Assembly (NCBI RefSeq): GCF_000686725.1
Contig: NZ_KK366009.1
Coordinates: 78,518 to 142,517 of the forward strand
Length of the DNA stretch: 64,000 nucleotides
Direction: 5' to 3'
Origin: Clostridium akagii DSM 12554
GTDB lineage: Bacteria > Bacillota > Clostridia > Clostridiales > Clostridiaceae
The translations under genes and the position numbers were made by a program. Under the pieces are notes generated by a model that had not been told where the DNA came from, did not search any database, and saw nothing but the letters and a program-made list of their open reading frames with translations. How positions within the stretch are numbered: the stretch's first letter is position 1; each line of letters starts with the position of its first letter. This document shows positions 1 to 7,863 of this stretch, piece by piece.

Positions 1-2
1 AT

Positions 3-776
3 AGTGCAGTTAACTACCTAACAAACGCCGAAGACATTAGTGGATATATTTCGTCAAACAATGGTAAAACTAGTGAAACTCTTTCAATGGTAATACTCGG
101 GCTTACATCAATTGGTATAGATCCAGGGCAAGGCGATTTTCTTAAAACTAATGGAAATTTAGTAAAGGCACTACTATCCTTTAAAGGAGTAAACGGGAAT
201 TATAAACATACTTTAGATGATCCCCTAGGTACGGATTTATCAACAGAAGAAGCATTAAGGGCACTTATCGCACTTAAAAGTTTTAATGATATTGGTAGTT
301 ATAATTTTTATTCTAGTAATATAGATGCAAGTAAACTTTCTGTTTACGATTATGCTAAGCAGGATACTTCTGGAAATCATGAGGAGCCAGCTAAGCAAGG
401 AGGTCAGCCTAGTTTAGTAGCAGTAGTGCCGGGTAAAGAGGTAGCATCTATTGATCGGAGTACTACCCAAACAGGAAAGACTACAATGCAACCAGTACAA
501 ACTGCATTATTACAAAATTCTCAGATTCAAGATAAGAAAACAACGCTTTCGGGGGAAGCAGTATCTTTATCAAATCCTAGTAAGTCATCAAGCACTAAGG
601 AGTCAAGTCCACAGAAAAATGAAGAAAAACTAGTGAAAAATTCATCAAAAACATTAGCTACTAAAGGGGGATTTATCGATTCGGAAATTGTCATTTGTTT
701 ATTGCTTATAGTAATAGCTTTAGTTTCAGTAGGTGTAGTAGTCTTAAGAGGAAAAAGAAAAGCAGTAGTAAAATAA
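3..776 (+). CDS. Surface-anchored protein with cyclase/prenyltransferase-like repeats, 3' part only
   Basis: The reading frame is open from the first bases of the window, so the gene starts upstream and only its C-terminal ~257 residues are visible. The first ~130 residues look like the alpha-helical repeats of the squalene-cyclase/prenyltransferase fold found in clostridial surface proteins next to DUF4430 domains. A Ser/Thr/Lys-rich low-complexity linker of about 90 residues follows, then one hydrophobic helix (IVICLLLIVIALVSVGVVVL) and a short basic tail (RGKRKAVVK). That arrangement fits a membrane-anchored extracellular protein without an LPXTG motif. The next gene carries a DUF4430 domain 60 bp downstream, so the two are probably co-transcribed. 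In transcobalamin the same two folds bind cobalamin, but ligand binding here is inference. The domain call rests on pattern recognition of a partial protein. Confidence 0.6.
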   Translation, partial: SAVNYLTNAEDISGYISSNNGKTSETLSMVILGLTSIGIDPGQGDFLKTNGNLVKALLSFKGVNGNYKHTLDDPLGTDLSTEEALRALIALKSFNDIGSYNFYSSNIDASKLSVYDYAKQDTSGNHEEPAKQGGQPSLVAVVPGKEVASIDRSTTQTGKTTMQPVQTALLQNSQIQDKKTTLSGEAVSLSNPSKSSSTKESSPQKNEEKLVKNSSKTLATKGGFIDSEIVICLLLIVIALVSVGVVVLRGKRKAVVK

Positions 777-836
777 AAAACTGAAATCTTGGAACCTAGT
801 TGGTTTGTTTCTATAAAAAGAGAAGGTGCATAGAAA

Positions 837-1556
837 TTGAAAAGAAAGACTGTATTAATAATACTTGTTATATTTATCTGCTGCATATTAGGAATACTGG
901 TAAATCATATTCAGCAAAAGATAACATCACAGCAAATTGAAACTGCGGCAGGTAAAAATGTGGCGTCATCAAAAAATTTGACTAGTACTAAAAAAAATGG
1001 ATCAGGAACAAATTCTAACAAAATACAAGTGAGTAATTCCTCTTCCGATAACAATACTATAGTAGGAGAAAATAAATCTAAAGTGGAGGATAATCCTTCA
1101 GCTAATACATCTAAAAATACTACTGATTCAAAGGTAGCTTCTTCAAGCGCTACAGCTGGAAATAGCAAAAATGACTCTAAAAATATAGCATCAGTAGATG
1201 AAAAATCACAAGTTAATAGTTCAGTGAATAATACCGAGCAACCTAATTTCAGTATCATTGATCATGAAGATAGTAGTAAAAATTACAGCTCTCATGAAAA
1301 CTTAGAGGGAATGTCCGTTGCAGACATAACGATAAGTGCATTAAAAAGACAGGACATATATATTCAGTATACAAATAGCATTACGGGGATTTATGTATCA
1401 GATATAAACCATGAACATGAGAAAAGTAAAGGTCCAAGTAGCGGATGGGTGTATTATGTTAATGGCAAAAAAGCAAGCGTTGGAGCATCTAGTTATAAGC
1501 TGAATTCAGGAGATAAGTTGGAGTGGCAATTTTGGGCGGACGCGATTAACAACTAA
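837..1556 (+). CDS. Exported DUF4430 (transcobalamin C-terminal-like) protein
   Basis: The gene starts at a TTG with the ribosome site AGAAGGTG 8 bases upstream. The 239-residue product begins with a basic segment and a hydrophobic helix (residues 4-24), a signal peptide or signal anchor. About 115 residues of Ser/Asn/Lys-rich linker follow. The last ~90 residues are a DUF4430 domain, recognisable by SGWVYYVNGKKAS and by the ending GDKLEWQFWADAINN. DUF4430 is the beta-grasp-like fold of the transcobalamin/intrinsic-factor C-terminal domain. With the upstream repeat protein, it suggests a two-part extracellular binding or adhesion system, possibly for a corrinoid. Binding is not shown by the sequence. 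The linker is biased and would evolve fast. Confidence 0.75.
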   Translation: MKRKTVLIILVIFICCILGILVNHIQQKITSQQIETAAGKNVASSKNLTSTKKNGSGTNSNKIQVSNSSSDNNTIVGENKSKVEDNPSANTSKNTTDSKVASSSATAGNSKNDSKNIASVDEKSQVNSSVNNTEQPNFSIIDHEDSSKNYSSHENLEGMSVADITISALKRQDIYIQYTNSITGIYVSDINHEHEKSKGPSSGWVYYVNGKKASVGASSYKLNSGDKLEWQFWADAINN

Positions 1557-1607
1557 AATACAAGTGACAAGCTAAGCTAGTTGAAGGAATTTTTGGAGGC
1601 GGAGTTT

Positions 1608-1970
1608 ATGAAATTGAATTTAAGGATAAGATCATTATATATATGTGTGAAAGATATGGAGAGAGCTATTGAGTTTTATGAAAAACTGTTAGGTCAAAAG
1701 GTTACTGAAGCAGACGCAATATACAGTGTTTTTGATATCGATGGGTTCAGATACGGATTGTTTGCTAATGAAAAAGTTAATGAAGAAGTTAGATGGGGAG
1801 ATAATTGTATTCCAAGTTTTGAGGTTAATGATATTAATTTAGTACAAGAAAAGCTGAAACAATTAAATTGTAAAATTGTTTTTCCGCTAACTATTATAGG
1901 TAAAAATAAGGTTTTAGAGTTTACCGACAGTGAAGGAAATGATATCGAAATTACTTGTAGCGTAGATTGA
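1608..1970 (+). CDS. VOC (glyoxalase/bleomycin-resistance) family protein
   Basis: The product is 120 residues. I chose ATG 1608 because GGAGGCGGAG lies just upstream; a TTG 27 bases earlier has no such site. The protein has the beta-alpha-beta-beta-beta pattern of one and a half VOC modules: SLYICVKDMERAIEFYEKLLG at the N-terminus and NKVLEFTDSEGNDIEIT at the C-terminus. The latter is the usual metal-site Glu-containing strand in 'DPDGN..E' form, here with 'DSEGN'. The family includes glyoxalase I, fosfomycin and bleomycin resistance proteins and dioxygenases. Nothing seen here fixes the substrate. It stands alone, in the same direction as the small genes around it. Confidence 0.75.
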   Translation: MKLNLRIRSLYICVKDMERAIEFYEKLLGQKVTEADAIYSVFDIDGFRYGLFANEKVNEEVRWGDNCIPSFEVNDINLVQEKLKQLNCKIVFPLTIIGKNKVLEFTDSEGNDIEITCSVD

Positions 1971-2014
1971 AAAGCAAATAAATAAAACAAATATGGGTAT
2001 TTTTTAATAGTTAA

Positions 2015-2251
2015 TTGTCTAAAATCAAATTAGACTTCTTTTTTGTGTATAATAATAGTATACAAAGGTTACTGATGAGGGAGTTAAATACGAAAGTTGG
2101 AACTCTAGATGATCCTAGAAAAATTGCCAGAGATGTTTCAAATACAGGACATTGGGGAAATGGGGATTATGAAATACAAATAAGTAACGATGAAGATATT
2201 GAGTATATATTTAGTTTGATGAAGCAGCTATATAAAATGAAAAGTATATGA
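2015..2251 (+). pseudogene. C-terminal remnant of a DUF5655-type protein
   Basis: The open frame encodes about 78 residues. Its second half (DVSNTGHWGNGDYEIQIS, then YIFSLMKQLYK) resembles the C-terminal end of DUF5655, a family of proteins several hundred residues long. The first ~20 residues do not look like that family, the only available start is a TTG without a ribosome site, and nothing upstream supplies the missing N-terminal domain. I read it as a decayed gene end. It lies in a stretch (2-6.5 kb) with other broken genes. DUF5655 attribution is from memory of the motif. Confidence 0.5.
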
Positions 2252-2360
2252 TGATGATAAGTGACAAGTTATAAGTTTGAGGTAACAGTATAGTTAACTT
2301 GAATTTAATCCTTGAACAGGTTAAAATATACCATAGGATCACATATGAGGAGAGATAAAA

Positions 2361-2600
2361 ATGGCAGAGTTTAAATTTGATATTAAAAAAACTATAGGCA
2401 CTATATCAGAAAATGCAAAAGGATGGAAAAGAGAAGTCAATGTAATGACTTGGAATAATAAAAAGGCTAAGATAGATATTCGTGAGTGGGATGAAAACCA
2501 TGAGAAAATGGGCAAGGGAATAACTTTAAACAAAGAAGAATTAATAAAATTAAAAGAGGTTTTAAATCAAGTTGATATTGACGAATTAGAAATAGATTAA
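2361..2600 (+). CDS. YdbC-like PC4-fold single-stranded nucleic acid binding protein
   Basis: The 79-residue product has ribosome site GAGGAGAG ahead of ATG 2361. It carries the pattern of the bacterial YdbC/PC4 family: SENAKGWKREVN, NNKKAKIDIREW, then MGKGITLNKEEL. Lactococcal YdbC with the same motifs forms a homodimer that binds single-stranded DNA and RNA through a curved beta-sheet, like the eukaryotic coactivator PC4. The cellular job in Firmicutes is not settled. The gene is monocistronic and followed at once by a strong intrinsic terminator. Length and motifs are typical of the family. Confidence 0.8.
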   Translation: MAEFKFDIKKTIGTISENAKGWKREVNVMTWNNKKAKIDIREWDENHEKMGKGITLNKEELIKLKEVLNQVDIDELEID

Positions 2601-2622
2601 TTACTAAAGATATAAAAAAAGA

Positions 2623-2664
2623 AGCCCTACATTTAGTCTTAGCTGACCTAGTGTAGGGCTTTGT
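2623..2664 (+). terminator. Intrinsic terminator after the YdbC-like gene
   Basis: A perfect 9-bp stem, AGCCCTACA (2623-2631) with TGTAGGGCT (2652-2660), closes a 20-base loop and is followed by TTTG. It is preceded by an A-run, so it could also act on the opposite strand. Confidence 0.75.
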
Positions 2665-2816
2665 CATGCTATTTTGTAAGAAATTAACCTATGCTTACTA
2701 ATATTATTATGCAATTAACCACAATACAACTTGAAAATATAGAATTTATTTGTAATAAATGATATAATAGTTAAAGTATTTAGTAAAAAGATGAGAATAG
2801 TGTGAGGTAAATAAAT

Positions 2817-3665
2817 ATGAATACATATGAAGAAAAAGGGAATAAAGAATTGAGGGGTGACTGCAAAAAATGTTTTGGTCTATGCTGCATAGCATTGTAC
2901 TTTTCAGCTTCAGAAGGTTTCCCAACCAATAAAGAGGCCGGTAAGCCGTGCATAAATTTGCAATCAGATTTTAACTGCTCTGTTCACAAAAATCTTAGGA
3001 ATAAGGGACTTAAGGGTTGTACTGCTTATGACTGCTTTGGTGCTGGTCAAAAGATAGCTCAGGTAACTTATGTTGAACGTGATTGGCAACAACACCCAAA
3101 ATATGCAAATGAAATGTTTCAGGCATTCCTGATTATGAGGCAACTTCACGAAATGTTATGGTATCTTACTCAAGCATTTGTGCTGCAAACCGACCAGAGT
3201 ATACAAGAGGAGATAAATTCATTGATGGAAGATACTGAACGGCTTACAATTGTTGACGCTTACTCTCTATTAGCACTGGATGTGGAAAAACATAGGATTA
3301 GAGTTAATATGATTCTTAAAAATACAAGTGAACTGGTGAGAAGTAAAAGCCGTAGATATAAGAATAGTTCTTCAAAAAAGGGGAAGGTCAAATCTGGAAA
3401 ATTAGATTATTTTGGTAAGGACCTGAGAAAAACTAATCTTATAGGTGCAGACCTAAGGGGTGCATATCTTATTGCGGCGAACCTTAGAGGAGTAGATTTG
3501 AGTAATGCTGATCTCATTGGAGCTGATTTGCGAGATGCAGATATTTGTGGAGCTAATCTCACAAATAGCATCTTTGTTACACAAGCCCAGCTCAACACTG
3601 CCAAGGGCGATTCTTATACAAAGATACCCAATATGCTGATTCGCCCAGCATATTGGGCAAAGTAA
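2817..3665 (+). CDS. Pentapeptide-repeat protein with Cys-rich N-terminal domain
   Basis: The 282-residue protein has two parts. The N-terminal ~85 residues hold eight cysteines in paired arrangements (CKKCFGLCC, later CINLQSDFNC and CTAYDC), suggestive of a metal or Fe-S site. A helical middle part leads into a right-handed beta-helix segment (about residues 198-245). There the five-residue repeat A(D/N)LxG recurs about ten times (DLRKT NLIGA DLRGA YLIAA NLRGV DLSNA and on). Pentapeptide-repeat proteins mimic nucleic acid or scaffold protein contacts; Qnr-type members protect gyrase. This Cys-domain plus repeat architecture recurs in Firmicutes without a defined role that I can assign. The last codons include a perfect 12-bp inverted repeat (3627-3638 with 3646-3657) and no T-run, so it is a stable mRNA 3' hairpin rather than a clear terminator. 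Confidence 0.75.
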   Translation: MNTYEEKGNKELRGDCKKCFGLCCIALYFSASEGFPTNKEAGKPCINLQSDFNCSVHKNLRNKGLKGCTAYDCFGAGQKIAQVTYVERDWQQHPKYANEMFQAFLIMRQLHEMLWYLTQAFVLQTDQSIQEEINSLMEDTERLTIVDAYSLLALDVEKHRIRVNMILKNTSELVRSKSRRYKNSSSKKGKVKSGKLDYFGKDLRKTNLIGADLRGAYLIAANLRGVDLSNADLIGADLRDADICGANLTNSIFVTQAQLNTAKGDSYTKIPNMLIRPAYWAK

Positions 3666-3741
3666 TTAATAGATTGATGGATAAAAAAACATGAATTGAT
3701 GCAAATAGTCATATGAATAATTGATATATGGAGTGATGTTT

Positions 3742-4815
3742 ATGAAAAAGCCAAAATCATTAGTAAAAGGGGATAAAGTTGCAATTGTAAGTATGTCCAG
3801 TGGTATGCTTGGTGAAGATTTTGCAAAACATGAATTAGATTTGGGACTAAAGAGAATAAATGAGTTTGGATTAGTACCAGTTGTAATGCCAAATGCATTA
3901 AAAGGAATAGAGTATTTAAAAAATCATCCAGAAGCTAGAGCACAGGATTTAAAAGATGCTTTTTATGATATGTCCATAAAAGGCATTATATGTGCAATTG
4001 GGGGGGATGATACATATAGAACATTACCCTATTTATTAGATGATAGTGATTTTGTTAGTGCTGCTAAAAATAATCCTAAATTATTTACAGGTTTTTCAGA
4101 TACAACAATTAATCATTTGATGTTCTATAAACTGGGAATGGGAACTTTTTATGGGCCTACCTTTGTTTGCGATTTAGCTGAACTTAATAAAGAAATGTTG
4201 CCATATACGAGAAAAACATTTTTGAAATACTTTGAGCATCATAATGAAGATTGTATAGAATCAAGTAATGTGTGGTATGAGGATCGTACAGATTTTTCTA
4301 TAGATGCAATTGGCACAAGCAGAGTAGAGCATTTAGAGGAAAAAGGATATGAAGTTCTACAAGGGAAAGGGAAATTTAATGGAAGACTTTTGGGTGGGTG
4401 CCTTGAAAGCTTTTATGATATATTAACTAGTATACGATATTGCGATGAAAAACATATATGTGACAAGTATGGATTATTCCCCACGTTAAATGAATGGAAA
4501 GATAAAATATTGTTTATTGAAACTTGTGAAGAAAAACCAAAACCAGAAATATTGGAAAAGGAATTAATTGCTTTAAAAGATACAGGTATATTTGATGTCA
4601 TTAGTGGAATAATCGTTGGAAAGCCACAGGGCGAGAAATATTATGAGGAATACAAAAAAATTTATTATAAAATTATTGAAAATAAAGATTTACCAATATT
4701 ATATAATGTGAATTTTGGACATGCAGAACCAAGATGTATCATTCCATATGGAATTGAGGCAGAGGTTGATTTAGACAAAAAGGTAATTATGCTAAAGGAA
4801 TCTATGTTTGCATAA
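3742..4815 (+). CDS. S66 family peptidase, MccF-like (LD-carboxypeptidase family)
   Basis: I chose ATG 3742 because GGAG lies 8 bases upstream; a TTG at 3721 gives a longer frame with no site. The 357-residue product has the S66 layout. The N-terminal Rossmann-like half includes AIGGDD and the nucleophile elbow GFSDTT with Ser119. The C-terminal half contains ETCEEKP, where the catalytic Glu is expected, and a late GHAEPR, where the catalytic His is expected. Length and the position of Ser119 fit the MccF group better than the murein LD-carboxypeptidases. MccF cleaves the amide bond of aminoacyl-sulfamoyl adenylates and so detoxifies microcin C. A self-protection or detoxification role is inference. 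The gene stands alone. Confidence 0.8.
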   Translation: MKKPKSLVKGDKVAIVSMSSGMLGEDFAKHELDLGLKRINEFGLVPVVMPNALKGIEYLKNHPEARAQDLKDAFYDMSIKGIICAIGGDDTYRTLPYLLDDSDFVSAAKNNPKLFTGFSDTTINHLMFYKLGMGTFYGPTFVCDLAELNKEMLPYTRKTFLKYFEHHNEDCIESSNVWYEDRTDFSIDAIGTSRVEHLEEKGYEVLQGKGKFNGRLLGGCLESFYDILTSIRYCDEKHICDKYGLFPTLNEWKDKILFIETCEEKPKPEILEKELIALKDTGIFDVISGIIVGKPQGEKYYEEYKKIYYKIIENKDLPILYNVNFGHAEPRCIIPYGIEAEVDLDKKVIMLKESMFA

Positions 4816-4847
4816 TTATATTATATGAGCATATATTTTACAATCAT

Positions 4848-5842
4848 AGCATAAACATTTCAAAAGATACTGGATTAGTAATCTTGCTTTTTATTGGAAT
4901 AGGAATTTTATTAGCAGCAATGAAACCACATTTGAGAGTCTTACCAATATAAATCGTGAATCAGTGTCTTTTCCTACAAGTAATGGAGTAGAATTATCAG
5001 GCTATATTTATACTGGCACAAATACAATAAACCCGAAAGCTGTTATCGTATTTGTTCATGGGTTTGGTGGCACTCATCAATGGGGACAATATTTAAGGGA
5101 GTTTGAATATCTCATTGACAATGCTTATTTGGTTTTCTCTTATGATAATACAGGATGTGGAATTAGCCAAGGGATCAATATAGTAGGCTTGAGTCAGTCA
5201 ATTGTTGATTTAGACCATGCTCTTACATTTATTGAACATAAACAGAAACTGAGGATTCTTCTATATGGGCATAGCTGGGGAGGATTTACTGTAGTATCAT
5301 CTATACTGAATATAAATCATAATGTTGTCGCAGTAGTTGAGAGTTCTGGGTTTAATTCTGGCAAAGAGATGGTGCTTGAGCGAGGCAAAGGAATGGTTGG
5401 TAATTTAATCTACGTATTATCACCGTTTATTTCTTTAAATGAGCTGATAAGGTTTGGAAAATATTCTAACTATACAGCTATTAATGGTATCAATCGGTCT
5501 ATAATACCTGTTCTCATTATGCATAGTGAAGATGATAAAGATGTGCCATATAAGTTATCTATTGTAAATAAGGCTTCTAAAATCACAAATTAATTCGTAA
5601 AAGTACATATTTTCAAACATAAAAATCATAATTTGTCATTATCAGAGCATGCACTGTCCTGCAGAGCATCAAAACAGAATGTATTGAATAAGATGAAGAG
5701 TGATTATGGCGAGAATATTTCTAAAAAACAAATTGATAACTATTATGCCACCTATGATTACTCTGTTTCAGAAGAATTGGACAAGAACGTTTTGGATGAG
5801 ATCGTAGCATTTTTTAATGAGGCACTTAAAAGCAATAACTAA
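4848..5842 (+). pseudogene. Alpha/beta hydrolase broken by a frameshift and an internal stop
   Basis: The central part (4964-5590) is a clear serine hydrolase: FVHGFGGTH oxyanion loop, nucleophile elbow GHSWGG, and MHSEDDKDVP with the acid Asp. The frame stops at TAA 5591-5593. It continues in the same frame from 5594 to 5842 with the rest of the fold, including SLSEHALSC, which can supply the catalytic His. At the N-terminus a hydrophobic helix (LVILLFIGIGILLAA, about 4878-4922) lies in another frame that ends near 4950. The hydrolase frame is already open there (FESLTNINRESVSF). Restoring one frameshift and one stop would give a membrane-anchored hydrolase of about 320-330 residues. No start codon with a ribosome site is left. 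I regard it as a recent pseudogene, though a sequencing error at one of the two lesions cannot be excluded. Confidence 0.75.
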
Positions 5843-5937
5843 TTTTTATCATAGCCGAACTTGAGGAACAACCTCGTTATTTATGCGTTTTCCTTTGAAA
5901 GTAATATTTTAATCCAATCCATCCTACAAATTTGATT

Positions 5938-6216
5938 TTATCTTATTACATATATAAAAATTGAAAACCCCAAATAAAGTATCGTAGCACATAAACTAAG
6001 TTTACCAACTTCTTTATTTTTCTTCCAATACTGAATGGTTTGAATTAACATTAACACACCAACCAATGGGTAAAATATATTGGTCGCACTTTTCCAAACA
6101 CCTAAAATCTGCATACATACCAATATTATTATGCTTATAGAACAAATACTGTTAATTACAGACAGCACTTTCTCATCTGTTTGTTTTTGACTCCATCTAC
6201 CTCTCACTTTGCTCAT
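5938..6216 (-). CDS. Small three-helix membrane protein
   Basis: The 92-residue product has a perfect AGGAGGT ribosome site 4 bases before its ATG on the minus strand. A basic N-terminus (KVRGRWSQKQ) is followed by three hydrophobic stretches at about residues 18-38, 46-63 and 74-91. I do not recognise the family; several DUFs of similar size exist in Firmicutes. It is the only minus-strand gene in the first 12 kb. It starts next to the 19-base dyad at 6332-6350, which could be its operator. Confidence 0.6.
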   Translation of the reverse strand: MSKVRGRWSQKQTDEKVLSVINSICSISIIILVCMQILGVWKSATNIFYPLVGVLMLIQTIQYWKKNKEVGKLSLCATILYLGFSIFIYVIR

Positions 6217-6651
6217 TGTACCTCCTATATATTCTAATTTATGGCTACAATTTAATACGATTATTTAATACCATATATTCTTATTATACATAATTTACAT
6301 AAATATCGCCTGTCTTGTCTTAAAATCCATAACCATAGTATAACTATGGTGTATGTTACTGTGAACTATCCAAAAGCCGATCGTATCTATATTATAACAT
6401 ATTTTCATAAAAACAGCATATATCAACACTTATTTAAAACAGAGCCTAATAGAAAAAGGAATATCCAAGTTTTGTAACAGATAATATTTTTTGTCTTTAG
6501 GCATACTAAATACAAAATTTTGCGCCATGGATGGAGTGAATGAGAATACAGCAGAAGGATGCATTGATTGCTATGATAAAAATAAAAATTTTACTAAAGG
6601 GTAGGCATTTGCAAAGAACAAGCAATAATAAATATTAATTAACAATAAGTA
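6217..6651. other. Long AT-rich intergenic stretch
   Basis: Apart from the dyad at 6332-6350 I see no supported gene. Short frames around 6525-6605 (for example one reading MDGVNENTAEGCIDCYD) lack ribosome sites and a recognisable family, and may be debris of a lost gene. The stretch ends at the promoter at 6652. Confidence 0.4.
6332..6350. promoter_or_regulatory. Perfect inverted repeat resembling a MerR-type operator
   Basis: ACCATAGT (6332-6339) and ACTATGGT (6343-6350) form perfect 8-bp arms around a 3-base centre. Clostridial MerR-family operators have this size and spacing. On the plus strand a TATGTT box follows directly and CCATAA precedes it with a 19-base spacer, the spacing MerR activators need, but the -35 match is poor. 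No gene begins within 400 bases on the plus strand. The dyad may instead act on the minus-strand gene at 6216, or be an orphan. Confidence 0.4.
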
Positions 6652-6690
6652 TTGACTACTATGTATTATAGTGTTATATTTAATACATAG
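6652..6690 (+). promoter_or_regulatory. Sigma-A promoter overlapped by an inverted-repeat operator
   Basis: TTGACT (6652-6657) and TATATT (6675-6680) are separated by exactly 17 bases. A perfect 10-bp inverted repeat brackets the -10 box: CTATGTATTA (6659-6668) and TAATACATAG (6681-6690). A second, nested repeat, ACTAT (6658-6662) with ATAGT (6668-6672), lies in the spacer. A dimeric repressor bound here would block polymerase directly. ATGT...ACAT half-sites of this kind are used by PadR-like and some GntR/YtrA-like regulators. No such regulator is encoded in the window. The transcript leads to the small peptide gene at 6760. Confidence 0.7.
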
Positions 6691-6759
6691 AAAGTACATA
6701 GACATTAATTAATAAATATTAGATCAAATAAAAATATTGTATTTGAGGAGGAATTAATA

Positions 6760-6900
6760 ATGGAAGATAAAAAAACTAATAATGTAAAAGGTAATTTTGT
6801 TAAAAATGAAGAAATATATGTAGGCAAAGATGATGAGGAAGTATTGAACTGTGACGGTGAACCTTGCAATTTTGTAATCAAAACTGTAGATAAAGATTAA
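6760..6900 (+). CDS. 46-residue acidic peptide with a Cys pair, unknown
   Basis: The ribosome site GAGGAGG lies 7 bases before ATG 6760, one of the best in the window. The frame gives 46 residues, strongly charged, with two cysteines near the C-terminus (NCDGEPCN, residues 30-37). It is followed 20 bases later by an intrinsic terminator. Promoter, operator, ribosome site, frame and terminator together make a complete, dedicated transcription unit, which is good evidence that the peptide is real. There is no signal peptide and no hydrophobic helix. I recognise no family. Options include a small regulatory or metal-binding protein, or a precursor of a modified peptide; no modifying enzyme gene lies nearby, which argues against the last. 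Confidence 0.7.
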   Translation: MEDKKTNNVKGNFVKNEEIYVGKDDEEVLNCDGEPCNFVIKTVDKD

Positions 6901-6920
6901 TTTGAATTTCACTATTGTAA

Positions 6921-6957
6921 GACCATATTAAGATTAGTATGGCCTTTTTACTTTTTT
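6921..6957 (+). terminator. Intrinsic terminator of the 46-residue peptide gene
   Basis: An 8-bp stem (6923-6930 with 6935-6942, one G-T pair) closes a 4-base loop and is followed by CCTTTTTACTTTTTT. Confidence 0.8.
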
Positions 6958-7105
6958 TGATATAACTATAATTAAAATTATGTTACTAATCTTTAGTGCT
7001 TGTTCTGCTCAAAAGGTTACGAATATTACCTGAAGTAAATCCCATAGGGCATACGGTGCACCAGCTTCTAGGTTTGAAAATTATATTGAAATTTTGTATA
7101 ATTGA

Positions 7106-7137
7106 ATAAAGATATAAAGATATAAAGATATAAAGAT
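7106..7137 (+). repeat. Four tandem copies of an 8-bp unit
   Basis: The unit ATAAAGAT is repeated four times without change, ending 8 bases before the AGGAGG ribosome site of the gene at 7157. Its place in the leader or promoter region makes slipped-strand length change a possible way of altering expression. Confidence 0.8.
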
Positions 7138-7156
7138 AAGCAATAGGAGGCAAATT

Positions 7157-7774
7157 ATGCATAAAAAAGATGCTGAATCATGGAAAATAACAGTATCCAG
7201 TGATTTATCATTAAATTTTGCTATTTATACTGGGTGTATATATGGATTAATAGATGACGGTAGCTTAAGTGGTGAGAATAAGCTTTGGCCACCTAAAACA
7301 TGGAGTAACAAGTTGTTTGAGTCTTCAATAATTATATTAAAAGAACAATGGAGCCAGTGGTTTAATAATATTATAAGGGATAGGGGAGAAAAAGTTATTT
7401 CAAAACAAAGATTTGATTTGAAAAATGATATGTTTAATCCACCTGATTTTTCGGGATTCTCATTTTTGGAGCTAAAAGATTGTTGCAAAAATGCTTGGAA
7501 ACCCTTTATAGAATGGTGGTATATGGTTGGTGGGGGTAATAATGCCCTTTCACATTTTGAGACATTTGGAAATGAAAAATTATATGAATATATTAATGAT
7601 TATGAAAACACTGTGCAACGAAAAGTGAAACCATTTAATTTATACATAGATACGGTATACGCAGGTGTTAACGAAATTATCGAAGTAAATAGCGAATATA
7701 TGATTATAGTTCCTGTTAAGCCTTTAAATTTTAATAAAGAGTGGTGGATGAAAAGGTTAGCACTGATAGGCTAA
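7157..7774 (+). CDS. Unrecognised cytoplasmic protein, 205 residues
   Basis: The ribosome site AGGAGG is 7 bases before ATG 7157. The product is soluble, has no signal peptide, and is unusually rich in Trp and Phe (for example WKPFIEWWYMVGGG). I do not recognise its family. Length, composition and a short upstream leader with tandem repeats remind me of immunity proteins of polymorphic toxin systems, which often sit as orphans. A non-coding frame just upstream (about 7011-7100) could be a toxin fragment, but this is speculative. The next gene, also unknown, follows after 90 bases in the same direction. Confidence 0.6.
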   Translation: MHKKDAESWKITVSSDLSLNFAIYTGCIYGLIDDGSLSGENKLWPPKTWSNKLFESSIIILKEQWSQWFNNIIRDRGEKVISKQRFDLKNDMFNPPDFSGFSFLELKDCCKNAWKPFIEWWYMVGGGNNALSHFETFGNEKLYEYINDYENTVQRKVKPFNLYIDTVYAGVNEIIEVNSEYMIIVPVKPLNFNKEWWMKRLALIG

Positions 7775-7863
7775 ATAGAAAAATTTGTTTCTTTGTAAAA
7801 TAATTCATAAAGAAAAATGCCTTTATTTCGAGTATATAATTATAGAGAGTGAGGTGTTTTACA

